From Candidatus Sedimenticola sp. (ex Thyasira tokunagai) (GTDB taxonomy: Bacteria; Pseudomonadota; Gammaproteobacteria; Chromatiales; Chromatiaceae), in assembly GCA_037318855.1 (NCBI GenBank), contig CP134874.1, positions 2,108,598 to 2,172,597 on the forward strand: a stretch of DNA of 64,000 bases. The letters are read 5' to 3'. Of the stretch, positions 1 through 9,462 are shown in pieces. A program made the position numbers and the translations under genes. The notes below the pieces were generated by a model that saw only the letters and a program-made list of their open reading frames with translations, was not told the origin of the DNA and did not search any database. Position 1 is the first letter of the stretch. Each line of letters begins with the position of its first letter.

Positions 1-815
1 GGCGTGCTTCTTAGTGGCTGGAAAATATTTCCCGAAAAGCCATCCTGGTAGTCGTTGTTACTGAAACCAAACTCCATCTGTAGCGCATTGCTGGGATCTA
101 TCTGGTAGTCACCACGAAAGCTGAGGCGACGGAGTTGAGCGCTATCGTGGCGTGTATCAAATCCACTATCTTCGCTGTACCTGAGGGAAACCCGGTAGTC
201 GAGGTCTCCGACTGAATCGGCATACCTGGCTGAAACCTGATCGTTTGCCCCTTTACCCGCCACCACATTCAGGTGACTGCCCTGCTGCTGTGAAGGGTGG
301 ATGCTGATGATATTGATAACACCGGCAAATGAGTTGGACCCATAGGCTGCCGCATTAGGACCTCGGGTCACCTCAATTCTATCGATATCATCAATTTCCA
401 GCTCTTGATCACCCCAGGTTACGCCACCAAAAGCCGGATCGTAGATTGATCTGCCATTGATCAGCACCTGCATGTCCCGTGAATACTGGTCCGCATGGCC
501 GTGGTAGGTGGCGCTGTACTTTGTGCCGGTGTAGTAGGCCACCTGAAAACCGGGGACCAGACGTAGCAGATCAACCAGTTGAACCGCACCCGATGCTTCA
601 ATCATCTCTCGGTCAATGACGGTGATGGAAGCCGGTGTATCCTTGAGCGGCTGGCTTAAGCGGGTTGCTGAGAGAACGACAGGAAGTTCCCCAAAAAAGA
701 GTGACTCTGAGAAATTATTATCCTCAGAAGCATGAGAAATAGTCGCGAATAAAAGTGCTGCGGCGAGCGTCGGCAGCCTTGCAGCCTCTAACCAGGAAGT
801 ATTAATTATCTTCAT
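1..815 (-). CDS. TonB-dependent outer-membrane receptor, N-terminal part (runs off left edge)
   Basis: The minus strand reads without a stop from an ATG at 815 to the window edge, giving about 271 residues. The first 30 residues look like a signal peptide ending near AATISHASE. A plug domain follows: a TonB-box-like stretch (PVVLSATRLSQPLKDTPAS), then SITVIDREMIEASGAVQLVD, the typical IDRIEVTRGPNAAAYGSNSF segment and AGVINIIS. These are hallmarks of TonB-dependent receptors of the BtuB/FepA type, which import a chelated ligand across the outer membrane. The ligand cannot be told from this fragment. It is divergent from cysM, with 172 bp between them. No riboswitch is recognised in that gap. 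Confidence 0.85.
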   Translation of the reverse strand, partial: MKIINTSWLEAARLPTLAAALLFATISHASEDNNFSESLFFGELPVVLSATRLSQPLKDTPASITVIDREMIEASGAVQLVDLLRLVPGFQVAYYTGTKYSATYHGHADQYSRDMQVLINGRSIYDPAFGGVTWGDQELEIDDIDRIEVTRGPNAAAYGSNSFAGVINIISIHPSQQQGSHLNVVAGKGANDQVSARYADSVGDLDYRVSLRYSEDSGFDTRHDSAQLRRLSFRGDYQIDPSNALQMEFGFSNNDYQDGFSGNIFQPLRST

Positions 816-987
816 GTTGTGAATCAATCTAGTCGGGAAAACTATTAATCGGTTCGGGTGAACTGTCCGAGGTCTGAGTGCAAGACACGCTACCAAAATA
901 TGATCAAAAGTCCTAAATGAAGCATCCCTGCAGGAAAAAGAAGATAATATCCTAACATCGTTTTTCACTACACCTTGAAGTAAACTT

Positions 988-1887
988 GTGATCATGACTT
1001 TTCCAACAATTGAAAATTTTGTCGGCACAACGCCACTGGTTCGTCTACAGCGACTTTGTGGCGATACCAGTAATACCATTCTGGTAAAACTTGAAGGTAA
1101 TAATCCAGCCGGGTCGGTGAAGGACAGGCCCGCACTCTCAATGATTCAACAGGCGGAAGCCCGTGGTGATATTGTGCCTGGTGATACTCTGATTGAGGCT
1201 ACCAGTGGCAATACCGGGATTGCCCTGGCAATGGTGGCCGCCATCAAGGGATACGGAATGATCCTGATAATGCCGGAGAATCTCAGTGTAGAACGCCGTG
1301 CCTCAATGAGGGCCTATGGTGCAAAGCTGATTCTTGTTACTGCAGAGGAGGGGATGGAAGGCGCGCGTGATCTTGCCGATAAAATGGAGCGGGAGGGCGA
1401 AGGAAAGGTCCTCGACCAATTTTCAAATCCCGATAATCCTGATGCCCACTACCAAACTACAGGGCCGGAAATTTGGCGGGAGACTGAGGGCCGAATCACC
1501 CATTTTGTCAGTGCCATGGGGACTACCGGCACCATTATGGGAACCTCTCGCTACCTGAAAGAGCAGAATTCCCAGGTTCAGGTGATTGGGGTGCAGCCTG
1601 CCGAGGGGGCCTCGATCCCCGGCATAAGACGCTGGCCGGAGGCCTATCTACCGGCTATTTTTGAATCTTCACGGCTCGACAGGGAGATGGATATATCACA
1701 GGAAGAGGCAGAGGATATTACGCGCCGTCTGGCGGCGGAAGAGGGTATCTTTGCCGGTATCTCATCAGGTGGTGCGGTTGCTGCGGCTCTCAGGCTCTCC
1801 GAAGAGCTGACGGACGCGGTGATTGTCGCCATTATCTGCGATCGCGGTGACCGTTATCTCTCCACAGGTATTTTCCCGGCGGAATAA
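988..1887 (+). CDS. cysM: cysteine synthase B (O-acetylserine/thiosulfate sulfhydrylase)
   Basis: PLP-dependent enzyme that makes cysteine (or S-sulfocysteine) from O-acetylserine. The PLP-lysine motif NPAGSVKDRPA lies near residue 40, the phosphate/substrate loop TSGNTGIALA near 72, and the C-terminal SSGGAVAAAL and DRGDRYLSTGIF are as in CysM. At about 299 residues it has the short CysM length rather than the longer CysK one. Two starts compete: GTG at 988, with a GAAG seven bases upstream, and ATG at 994. The 3' end overlaps the start of the next gene, so the two are probably co-transcribed. Confidence 0.88.
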   Translation: MIMTFPTIENFVGTTPLVRLQRLCGDTSNTILVKLEGNNPAGSVKDRPALSMIQQAEARGDIVPGDTLIEATSGNTGIALAMVAAIKGYGMILIMPENLSVERRASMRAYGAKLILVTAEEGMEGARDLADKMEREGEGKVLDQFSNPDNPDAHYQTTGPEIWRETEGRITHFVSAMGTTGTIMGTSRYLKEQNSQVQVIGVQPAEGASIPGIRRWPEAYLPAIFESSRLDREMDISQEEAEDITRRLAAEEGIFAGISSGGAVAAALRLSEELTDAVIVAIICDRGDRYLSTGIFPAE

Positions 1888-3955
1888 TATTCTCATATTC
1901 CTTGCAGCGGTGCTTTTCTCACCGCTGCTGCTTCTTCATGCCGCTGAAGGAGGGGGGAGTGTCAACCTCAGCTTGGGTCGAATCAGTGTTGCGGATTGGG
2001 TGGCCGAAGGAGTCAGGGTTGAGCTGTTTCTTGGCGACAAGAGAGACCGCTTTAATCTTTCGGCAACTGATTTTACCCACCCCTCGCTCCCTTTTCCCAT
2101 AAAGTCGCTTCAATATGAGTGCCATAAAGGGCGGCTGACGGATCGACAAGTTGATTGTCAACAGGGACGTCTCAAACTGCAGCATCCAGCACTCAAACAG
2201 CCCTATATACCGCTCAGTTTTAGCTGGAGAAAAGAGCGGCGACAGATTGATATCACAATAGATAAAACGGCGATCTTTGGCGGTGATGCTGCGGCAAAGC
2301 TCTCTTATAAAGGAGGGCACTGGCAGGCCGATTTTGATGGTAAGGGGTTGGGCCTGTCTGCAGTGGGAGAGGAGATTGCCGCGATTGAAAAGTTGCGGAG
2401 TGAATACGGGGGTAGTGGGGCCGTCGATCTCGATATTAGACTCTCCGGTAATCAAAACGGTCTGCTCAAGGGGCGATGGAAAGGGCGATTTGATGATTTT
2501 GGTTTCTCATATCAGGATGATAACTATATTGGAGAAGATCTCTCCGGGATCTGGGATGGGGCTTTTGTAAATCGGGGGGGTAGATGGGAGGGCAAACAGT
2601 CTCTGGTGTTGAAAAAGGGTGCCGTTCTGACTCCGGTTTTTTATATTGCACCTGATGGTAAGCCCGTCTCTCTGGCATCTGACTTTGTCTACTCGGCAAA
2701 AGAGGAGATGTTGAAGCTGCCTCATTTTATATTTAACCATCTCAATACCTCGGGTTTTCATGGTAACGGTACTTTTTCACTGGGTAATGAGAACGAGGTT
2801 GTTGAGCTGGAAGTGATCTCCGATGAGGTGGAGGTGGCGACCCTATTCAGCGCCTATCTGGAGCCGGTACTGGCAGATCCTGTTTTTAGTGATCTCGAAC
2901 TTGCCGGGCAGATGACGGGTACGTTGAATATCAAGCGGGGGAGGGGCGTCGAAGCCGGTATCCGGCTCAAAGAGATCTTTGTAGAGCAGGGGGCGGCCGG
3001 TGATGCGCAATTTGCCCTCTATGGAGTAAATGGGGAGGTCAACTGGAGAGATAGAGGTGAAGTCAGGGCAAGCACTCTCTCGTGGCGGGGCGGTCATCTC
3101 TTTGGTGGTATTGATCTAGGCGCATCGGTGTTCGATCTGGAAGTTCAAGGCCAACAGTTGAAACTCAACAAACCGGCAACGGTACCGGTATTAGACGGGT
3201 CTTTACATGTGGAGCGCTTTGGTTTTGAGCAGAGTAGAGAGGGACCACAGGTTCATTTTCAGGGTTACCTCACTCCAGTATCGATGGAGAAGTTTAGCCA
3301 TGCGGTGGATTGGCCGGTGCTGGCGGGGCAACTCTCCGGTATGATCCCCGGTATCTCCTACTCTTCGGGCATGATCGCTGTCGAAGGTATGGCGCTGATC
3401 AAAGTTTTCGGGGGCAGTGTGCTGATTCGAAATCTGGTGCTTGATGACCTGTTTGGTACGCTTCCCGCCTTCAGTGCTGATATCGGCCTTAAGAATCTTG
3501 ATCTTGAGACGCTCACCGGTACCTTCTCTTTTGGTAAGATAACCGGCAGGATCGAAGGTGAGGTGAAGCAGTTGAGGCTGGAGGATTGGCAGCCGGTCTC
3601 CTTTGACGCCTGGTTAGCTACGCCGGTTGAAGATGACAGCCGACACCGCATCAGTCAGAAGGCGGTGGATAGTATCTCGAACCTGGGCGGTTCAGGCGTC
3701 TCTGGAGCACTGTCACGCAGCTTTATGCGTTTCTTTGATGAGTTCGGCTATGATCGTTTGGGTGTCAGCTGTACCCTTGAGAATGGGGTATGCGAGATGA
3801 GCGGTGTGGAACCGGCGGATCAGGGCTATTATCTGGTCAAAGGCGGAGGTATCCCGCGAATCGATATCATGGGGTTCAACCATCGTACCGACTGGAATAT
3901 TCTAGTCAGTAAATTGCAGCAGATTGCGGCTGGGGGCGCACCGGTCGTCGAGTAG
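1847..3955 (+). CDS. ydbH: YdbH-like AsmA-family envelope protein
   Basis: About 700 residues with an N-terminal hydrophobic signal/anchor (NNILIFLAAVLFSPLLLL) followed by long beta-rich sequence. This suits the YdbH branch of AsmA-like proteins, which in Enterobacteria work with TamB and YhdP in moving phospholipid to the outer membrane. The next gene encodes a YdbL/YnbE-like lipoprotein, reproducing the ydbH-ynbE-ydbL arrangement and supporting the call. The reading frame is open from a TTG at 1823 inside cysM. A GTG at 1847 keeps a sensible signal peptide and is my choice, but the start is uncertain and no strong ribosome site is visible. The protein is somewhat shorter than E. coli YdbH. 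Confidence 0.7.
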   Translation: MTVISPQVFSRRNNILIFLAAVLFSPLLLLHAAEGGGSVNLSLGRISVADWVAEGVRVELFLGDKRDRFNLSATDFTHPSLPFPIKSLQYECHKGRLTDRQVDCQQGRLKLQHPALKQPYIPLSFSWRKERRQIDITIDKTAIFGGDAAAKLSYKGGHWQADFDGKGLGLSAVGEEIAAIEKLRSEYGGSGAVDLDIRLSGNQNGLLKGRWKGRFDDFGFSYQDDNYIGEDLSGIWDGAFVNRGGRWEGKQSLVLKKGAVLTPVFYIAPDGKPVSLASDFVYSAKEEMLKLPHFIFNHLNTSGFHGNGTFSLGNENEVVELEVISDEVEVATLFSAYLEPVLADPVFSDLELAGQMTGTLNIKRGRGVEAGIRLKEIFVEQGAAGDAQFALYGVNGEVNWRDRGEVRASTLSWRGGHLFGGIDLGASVFDLEVQGQQLKLNKPATVPVLDGSLHVERFGFEQSREGPQVHFQGYLTPVSMEKFSHAVDWPVLAGQLSGMIPGISYSSGMIAVEGMALIKVFGGSVLIRNLVLDDLFGTLPAFSADIGLKNLDLETLTGTFSFGKITGRIEGEVKQLRLEDWQPVSFDAWLATPVEDDSRHRISQKAVDSISNLGGSGVSGALSRSFMRFFDEFGYDRLGVSCTLENGVCEMSGVEPADQGYYLVKGGGIPRIDIMGFNHRTDWNILVSKLQQIAAGGAPVVE

Positions 3956-4034
3956 ATGCCGGCCTATAATTCAAGGCACCTGATTACAAATTTGAGTTAT
4001 CGCACTAGTGAGTAGCAGCTTTCAGGAGAAGAAG

Positions 4035-4643
4035 ATGAAACAGACTAAATTAACCCTCTTGCTTGCAGGTATGCTCCTGCTTGCGGCCTGTGTCACCATC
4101 AACATATATTTCCCCTCTGCCGAGGCTGAGGCCGCAGCGGAGCGGATTGTTGATGATATCCTCGGGAAATCGAAAAAGGAGGGGGATGACGCTTCCAAGG
4201 GCGATAAGGGTGCCTCACTTTATTTGCCTGTTGAGCAGAGCTACGCCATACGACTTCTTGATCTGATTATTCCCCCTGCTCAGGCGGCACAACCCAACTT
4301 CAATGTTAATACCCCGAAGGTGAGGAAGTTGCAGGCAAATATGAAACGGCGCCACTCTTCCCTTGCGCCTCACTATGCCAGTGGTGGTATTGGCTTTACC
4401 CGTGATGCGCTGGTAGCGATGCGAGACAGTTCCGCGATCTCTCTAAAAGACCGCAACAAGGTGAAAAAGCTGGTAAGTGCCGAAAATAGTGATCGTAACG
4501 CACTCTATCGAGCGATCGCTGAAGCCAACGGTCACCCGGAGTGGGAGCCCAAGGTACGCGCCACCTTTGCTCAGAAATGGGCCCAAAGAGCCTCTGGAGG
4601 TTGGTGGTATCAGGACGCTTCAAAACGTTGGAAGCAGAAGTAA
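4035..4643 (+). CDS. DUF1318 (YdbL-like) lipoprotein
   Basis: About 202 residues. ATG 4035 is preceded at close range by AGGAGAAG, which decides this start over the GTG at 4008. The N-terminus is a lipoprotein signal with lipobox LLAAC. The mature protein begins CVTINIYFPSAEAEAAAERI, which combines the YnbE-like lipoprotein start with the DUF1318 (YdbL) body. In E. coli these are separate ynbE and ydbL genes next to ydbH; here one protein seems to carry both parts. Likely a periplasmic partner of the upstream YdbH-like protein. Confidence 0.7.
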   Translation: MKQTKLTLLLAGMLLLAACVTINIYFPSAEAEAAAERIVDDILGKSKKEGDDASKGDKGASLYLPVEQSYAIRLLDLIIPPAQAAQPNFNVNTPKVRKLQANMKRRHSSLAPHYASGGIGFTRDALVAMRDSSAISLKDRNKVKKLVSAENSDRNALYRAIAEANGHPEWEPKVRATFAQKWAQRASGGWWYQDASKRWKQK

Positions 4644-4727
4644 GAGTTTTATTAACTTCTGACCCGGGATTTCCCCCAGGCTTGGGTGTAATATAGCGCC
4701 CATTATTTCCGTAGAGGGAGTCCATCT

Positions 4728-5102
4728 TTGTCCCAGATCCTATTCATTGCCGCCGGTGGTGCTGCAGGGGCGTTGATGCGCTTTTGGGTTTCCAACGGCG
4801 TTTATGTTCTGTTGGGCCGCGGGTTTCCCTACGGTACCCTGGCGGTTAATGTGCTTGGGTCTTTGGTGATGGGATTTCTCTTTACTCTCTTTCTGGAGAG
4901 GATGACGGTAAGCCCCGAGATGCGTGGTGCACTTCTGATCGGTTTTCTCGGTGCCTTTACCACCTTCTCCACCTTCTCCATTGAAACCCTCAATCTGATA
5001 GAACAGGCGGAGTATATGAAGGCGGGGCTCAATATGGTGATCTCCGTTATTGCATGTATCGCGGCCTGCTGGGTAGGATTGCTTATAGGGAGACAGTTAT
5101 GA
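4728..5102 (+). CDS. crcB: fluoride ion transporter CrcB
   Basis: 124 residues with four hydrophobic segments. It has the Fluc/CrcB signatures GGAAGALMRFWVS near the N-terminus, YGTLAVNVLGSLVMGF, and the central GFLGAFTTFSTFSIET with the conserved Phe/Thr residues of the fluoride pathway. CrcB dimers export fluoride across the inner membrane. The start is TTG 4728 with GAGGGAG upstream. The last bases overlap the start of the DUF190 gene (ATGA), so the two are translationally coupled. DUF190 genes often accompany crcB. Confidence 0.95.
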   Translation: MSQILFIAAGGAAGALMRFWVSNGVYVLLGRGFPYGTLAVNVLGSLVMGFLFTLFLERMTVSPEMRGALLIGFLGAFTTFSTFSIETLNLIEQAEYMKAGLNMVISVIACIAACWVGLLIGRQL

Positions 5103-5410
5103 CAGCAGTGGAAGTGATCATGGTTCGCGTCTATCTCACTGAAGGCGAGCACCATTTTCAGCAGATTCTCTCTCTGCTTCACGATGAGGAGAAAGTGCGT
5201 GGCGTGACCGCTTTTCGCGGCATTGCGGGCTTTGGCCAGTCAGGTAAAATCCACTCCTCGACACTTCTCGATATTTCACTTGATCTGCCGCTGGTGCTTG
5301 AGTTCTTTGATGAACCTGCAAAAGTCGATCGGGTGCTTAGACATCTCAATACTTTAGTTAAACCGGGCCAGATTGTTAGTTGGCCCGCTGTTATGAATAG
5401 TGGTGAATAG
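5099..5410 (+). CDS. DUF190 family protein
   Basis: 103 residues from ATG 5099, which overlaps the crcB stop by four bases. The sequence has the DUF190 pattern: VEVIMVRVYLTEGEHH, then GVRGVTAFRGIAGFG-like residues and a C-terminal VDRVLRHLNTLVKPGQIV. It is a small soluble GlnB-like fold protein of unknown function, commonly encoded beside crcB, so a role in fluoride handling or its regulation is inferred. Only three bases separate its stop from serS. Confidence 0.85.
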   Translation: MTAVEVIMVRVYLTEGEHHFQQILSLLHDEEKVRGVTAFRGIAGFGQSGKIHSSTLLDISLDLPLVLEFFDEPAKVDRVLRHLNTLVKPGQIVSWPAVMNSGE

Positions 5411-6685
<1,275 letters not shown>

Positions 6686-6708
6686 TCTCCAACGGGAAAT
6701 AAAAAAGC

Positions 6709-6812
6709 GGGACGCAGAGACCGCAAAGGGAAGCAGAGTACGCAGAGATTCTCTTTTGGAAATCGACGCTTTTCTCTGCGACCTTTGCGCCTTCTCTGCG
6801 GTCTCAGCGTCC
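6709..6812. repeat. large imperfect inverted repeat after serS
   Basis: Arm GGGACGCAGAGACCGCAAAG at 6709 onward pairs, with mismatches, with the reverse complement of the sequence at about 6773-6812 (TCTCTGCG...CAGCGTCC). The loop carries a second partial copy (ACGCAGAGA). This is the common CGCAGAG/GCAAAGG type of intergenic palindrome. It may end transcription or protect the serS mRNA; there is no T-tract on the plus strand. Confidence 0.6.
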
Positions 6813-6836
6813 TTCTTGTCTGTTTTCAGTCGGGCA

Positions 6837-7016
6837 CTAAATAGTCATCATCAGAAAGATGACAAAAGCGATCACGCCAAGTACAGGTAGTATTGCCGCC
6901 TGCCACTGACCCTTCTCCGCCTTTGGGCTGTTGGTCAGCATCTCTTTGGCCCTGGGCCAGAGCATGACGATAAACATCACCAGCAACAGGGCGGAGCCGA
7001 TCTTCATCCAATCCAT
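6837..7016 (-). CDS. small two-helix membrane protein
   Basis: 59 residues, not a recognised family. ATG 7016 is preceded by AGGAGAAG at good spacing, so translation is likely. It has two hydrophobic helices (IGSALLLVMFIVMLW and ILPVLGVIAFVIFLMMTI) separated by a charged linker. It lies downstream of the YccA-like gene on the same strand but after a terminator. Function unknown. Confidence 0.6.
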   Translation of the reverse strand: MDWMKIGSALLLVMFIVMLWPRAKEMLTNSPKAEKGQWQAAILPVLGVIAFVIFLMMTI

Positions 7017-7031
7017 ATCTCTTCTCCTATT

Positions 7032-7060
7032 AAAAAAGCCCCGGAAACCGGGGCTTTTTA
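7032..7060 (-). terminator. rho-independent terminator of the YccA-like gene
   Basis: GCCCCGG/CCGGGGC stem with a four-base loop, flanked by A and T tracts on both sides, so it could act in either direction. It follows the stop of the minus-strand YccA-like gene. Confidence 0.85.
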
Positions 7061-7082
7061 GTACTTATCAAACTAAATCAAA

Positions 7083-7754
7083 TCAATCATCGCCGGACAT
7101 GAAGCCAAGCAGCTGAAGCAGGCTGACGAAGATGTTGAAGATGTTGATATAGAGGCTGACGGTCATCATGATGTAGTTGGTCTCATGGCCGTGCACCATG
7201 CGGCTGGTGTCATAAAGAATGAAGCCACTCATCAGCATAATGACAACCGCAGAGATTGCCAGTGAGAGGGCAGGCATACTCAGGAAGATGTTAGCCAGGG
7301 CAAACATCAGCACCATCAACATACCCGCAACCAGGAAGCCACCCATAAAGTTGAAGTTCTGGCGGCTGGTAAGTGCGTAGCCGGAAAGACCAAGGAAGAT
7401 AACACCGGTACCACCAAAGGCGGTGCCGATAATCTGTGGGCCGTTAGGCAGACTCAGGTAGTTGTTAAGTAGTGGGCCCAGAGCAAATCCCATCAGACCG
7501 GTGATGGCAAAGACCGTCAACAGACCGCTGGATGAGTTCGCGGTACGGGGCAACACGAAGAAAATTAACAGGAAAGCCGCACCGATACTTAAAAGATAAG
7601 TCATTGGTGGCATTTGAGCCACGGTAGAGACAGCGGCCATTACCGCACTGAAGAACAGTGTTGCGGAAAGCAGCATGTAGGTGTTCTTAATAACCTTGTT
7701 GACCGCAAGGGCGCTCTCTGCCGGGCGGGCTACTGAGTAGTCAAGACGATTCAT
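7083..7754 (-). CDS. Bax inhibitor-1/YccA family membrane protein
   Basis: 223 residues with seven hydrophobic segments and the BI-1 family features: an N-terminal NKVIKNTYMLLSATLFFSA, a FMGGFLV turn and an acidic C-terminal end (SGDD). E. coli YccA modulates FtsH proteolysis; eukaryotic relatives are calcium/proton leak channels. The upstream sequence carries GGAGAG before ATG 7754. Single-gene unit ending in a strong terminator. Confidence 0.9.
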   Translation of the reverse strand: MNRLDYSVARPAESALAVNKVIKNTYMLLSATLFFSAVMAAVSTVAQMPPMTYLLSIGAAFLLIFFVLPRTANSSSGLLTVFAITGLMGFALGPLLNNYLSLPNGPQIIGTAFGGTGVIFLGLSGYALTSRQNFNFMGGFLVAGMLMVLMFALANIFLSMPALSLAISAVVIMLMSGFILYDTSRMVHGHETNYIMMTVSLYINIFNIFVSLLQLLGFMSGDD

Positions 7755-7952
7755 TGAGTGGTTCTCTCCTAAAAATGACGATCCTTACTGATCTGTCGGT
7801 ATTATGACTTCATCATTATCGATTAGTTCACAGCATACTTGATTGGGCCGAAAGTGCAATAAATCAAGGGTGATCAATCACATTGGGCTTTTTCACAAAA
7901 AAGGCTAGCGTAAAGGGGGGGTAATCGGGTATTCTTCGCGTCCTGAAAAACA

Positions 7953-8043
7953 GGAGAGGTGGCAGAGCGGCCGAATGCGGCGGTCTTGAAAACCGTTGAG
8001 GGTTTGTAGCCCTCCCAGGGTTCGAATCCCTGCCTCTCCGCCA
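7953..8043 (+). tRNA. tRNA-Ser (anticodon TGA)
   Basis: 91 nt with acceptor GGAGAGG/CCTCTCC, a long variable arm (GAGGGTTTGTAGCCCTC), T-loop GGTTCGAATCC and encoded CCA. Anticodon loop CTTGAAA places TGA at 7987-7989. Confidence 0.97.
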
Positions 8044-8054
8044 TATATCAAAGA

Positions 8055-8078
8055 ACCCCGCCATCGGCGGGGTTTTTT
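8055..8078 (+). terminator. terminator after tRNA-Ser
   Basis: CCCCGCC ATC GGCGGGG followed by TTTTTT, eleven bases after the tRNA CCA end. Confidence 0.9.
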
Positions 8079-8304
8079 ATGTATGGCTGAAAGGTAGGAT
8101 GTGAAGAGAACCCTCGGTTCGATTAAAGGGGCAGGAGGCTCTTTTGATGCCGCGCTAGCGGCACCCCGAAGGGGAGGCGCACAGGGAAGTGCGCCATCAA
8201 TCCCTGCCTCCCCGCCATCCATAAAACCAACCAAGAAGTAAGGTTTTATGGATGACGGAAGACTACCAAATGAGTGCAAAATACCCAATAAGGGGTATTT
8301 TTGC
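8079..8304 (+). repeat. gene-free stretch with a partial tRNA-Ser 3' end and hairpins
   Basis: No gene is seen. Bases 8199-8218 repeat the last 20 bases around the tRNA-Ser 3' end (8025-8044, AATCCCTGCCTCTCCGCCAT) with one mismatch, 174 bp away. Between them are several short GC-rich hairpins. At 8276-8304 there is a strong hairpin, GCAAAATACCC / GGGTATTTTTGC. The partial copy looks like an old integration or recombination scar at the tRNA. Confidence 0.55.
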
Positions 8305-8472
8305 AGGCGGTTTTATTTGGGGTATTCCAAGTGCTTGACAGGGTAGACCCTGGCGCGTGACTATGTAGCCTATTCGATAAGAAGAATACTACAACGGTAA
8401 GGACTCCTTTGACTTTTCTATATTCTCAAGCTGCGGGAGTTGCCGTGTGAGTTGCGTTGGAGTGGTGGTGGT

Positions 8473-9147
8473 ATGATAAGAGTCCTATTGGTAGACGACC
8501 ACGAGCTTGTAAGAACCGGCTTTCGCCGTATTCTCGAAAAAGAGTCTGATATCGAAGTGGTAGGCGAAGCGGAGTGCGGTGAGAAGGCGGTCACTATGGT
8601 GGATCAACTCGGCCCCGATCTAGTCCTTATGGATGTCAACATGCCTGGGATTGGTGGTATCGAGGCGACTCGTAAAATTCGGCGTCGCAGCCCCTCAACT
8701 CAGGTTATCGCGGTGACGGTTCTTGCCGATACCCCTTTTCCTGAACAACTTCATGAAGCCGGTGCTATCGGCTATCTGACAAAGGGTTGTCCAGCGGATG
8801 AGATGTTTACCGCCATTAGAACTGTTGTTAAGGGAAAACCGTTTATCGCAAGCGAAGTATCCCAGAAACTCACTATTGCACGCCTTACAGGCGTAGACCC
8901 CGACTCTCCTTTCACTCTTCTCTCGCCGCGTGAAATGCAGGTGTTGATGATGATTACACAGGGGCAGAAGACCCAGGGCATCTCAGACGCTCTCTGTCTC
9001 AGCCCAAAAACGGTCAGCACCTATCGACATCGTCTATTTGAAAAACTCAATGTTGAGACCGATGTGGAATTGACGCTGCTTTCGATAAGACACGGATTGG
9101 TCACTACCGACGCTGCCAGCCATGGAGAGCGAAGCGAGGGCTGGTAA
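8473..9147 (+). CDS. uvrY: GacA/UvrY-type response regulator
   Basis: About 224 residues from ATG 8473. The receiver domain has the acidic pair in VLLVDDHELV, the phospho-acceptor Asp in LVLMDVNMPG, and T and K positions in VIAVTVLADT and GYLTKGCP. The C-terminal LuxR-type HTH covers LSPREMQVLMM and SPKTVSTYRHRLFEKLNV. It lies directly upstream of uvrC and pgsA, the conserved gacA/uvrY-uvrC-pgsA order, which supports the partner BarA/GacS and control of small RNAs of the Csr/Rsm system. After RHGLV TTDA the reading frame enters the inserted repeat at 9111, which supplies the last residues (about ASHGERSEGW) and the stop. A TTGACA at 8335 could be a -35 element. Confidence 0.88.
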   Translation: MIRVLLVDDHELVRTGFRRILEKESDIEVVGEAECGEKAVTMVDQLGPDLVLMDVNMPGIGGIEATRKIRRRSPSTQVIAVTVLADTPFPEQLHEAGAIGYLTKGCPADEMFTAIRTVVKGKPFIASEVSQKLTIARLTGVDPDSPFTLLSPREMQVLMMITQGQKTQGISDALCLSPKTVSTYRHRLFEKLNVETDVELTLLSIRHGLVTTDAASHGERSEGW

Positions 9148-9396
9148 TCCCCGGTAGCCGTGAGGCCGCACTGCTTACCCGTCGTGCGCGCAGCGCGCCA
9201 GAGGGGAAGCAAAGTAGGCATCCGAACACGGCGTCCAGTCACTGGGAACTGACTGCGAAGCGGTAACGAGCTTGCGATGTTATCGCGTAGCGGTTAGTGA
9301 CCAGGACGGCCGGGGTACTAATAGGCTGTCGAAGATTGAGTGCAAAAGGGGGACTTGGATGTCCCGTTTTGCATCACGAAATCGAAGACTCGCTTA
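9111..9396 (+). mobile_element. 286-bp structured repeat, copy 1 (candidate standalone omega-RNA/HEARO-like element)
   Basis: Nearly identical to 56292-56576 (few differences in about 285 bases). Both copies start CGCTGCCAGCC and end GACTCGCTTA, with CGCT at each boundary. The plus strand folds well: CCAGCC/GGCTGG near the start; GGTAGC/GCTTACC; GCGCG/CGCGC; a long helix GTCC-GTCACT with AGTGAC-GGAC enclosing CGGTAAC/GTTATCG; and a terminal hairpin TGCAAAA-GGGAC / GTCCC-TTTTGCA. Differences between the copies mostly fall in loops, and one keeps pairing (G-U versus G-C beside AGTGAC). No protein is encoded. The dense structure and dispersal suggest a mobile RNA-encoding element such as a HEARO (IscB-associated omega-RNA) without its ORF. 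That family call is from memory and unproven; a MITE is the alternative. Confidence 0.6.
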
Positions 9397-9462
9397 GGAG
9401 CTCATAATCTGTTCTTCCCGGTTATCCCTGCGCTGTTCCCCATCTGATTTATAATCTGCCAT

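Noticed and set aside
4644..4727. Fluoride riboswitch before crcB
   Set aside because: The 84-bp gap lacks the conserved fluoride aptamer sequence and any terminator-like partner.
9021..9242. Minus-strand reading frame across the 286-bp repeat, also seen at 56292-56525
   Set aside because: It occurs only because the same repeat is present twice; no ribosome site, and the composition follows RNA helices rather than codons.
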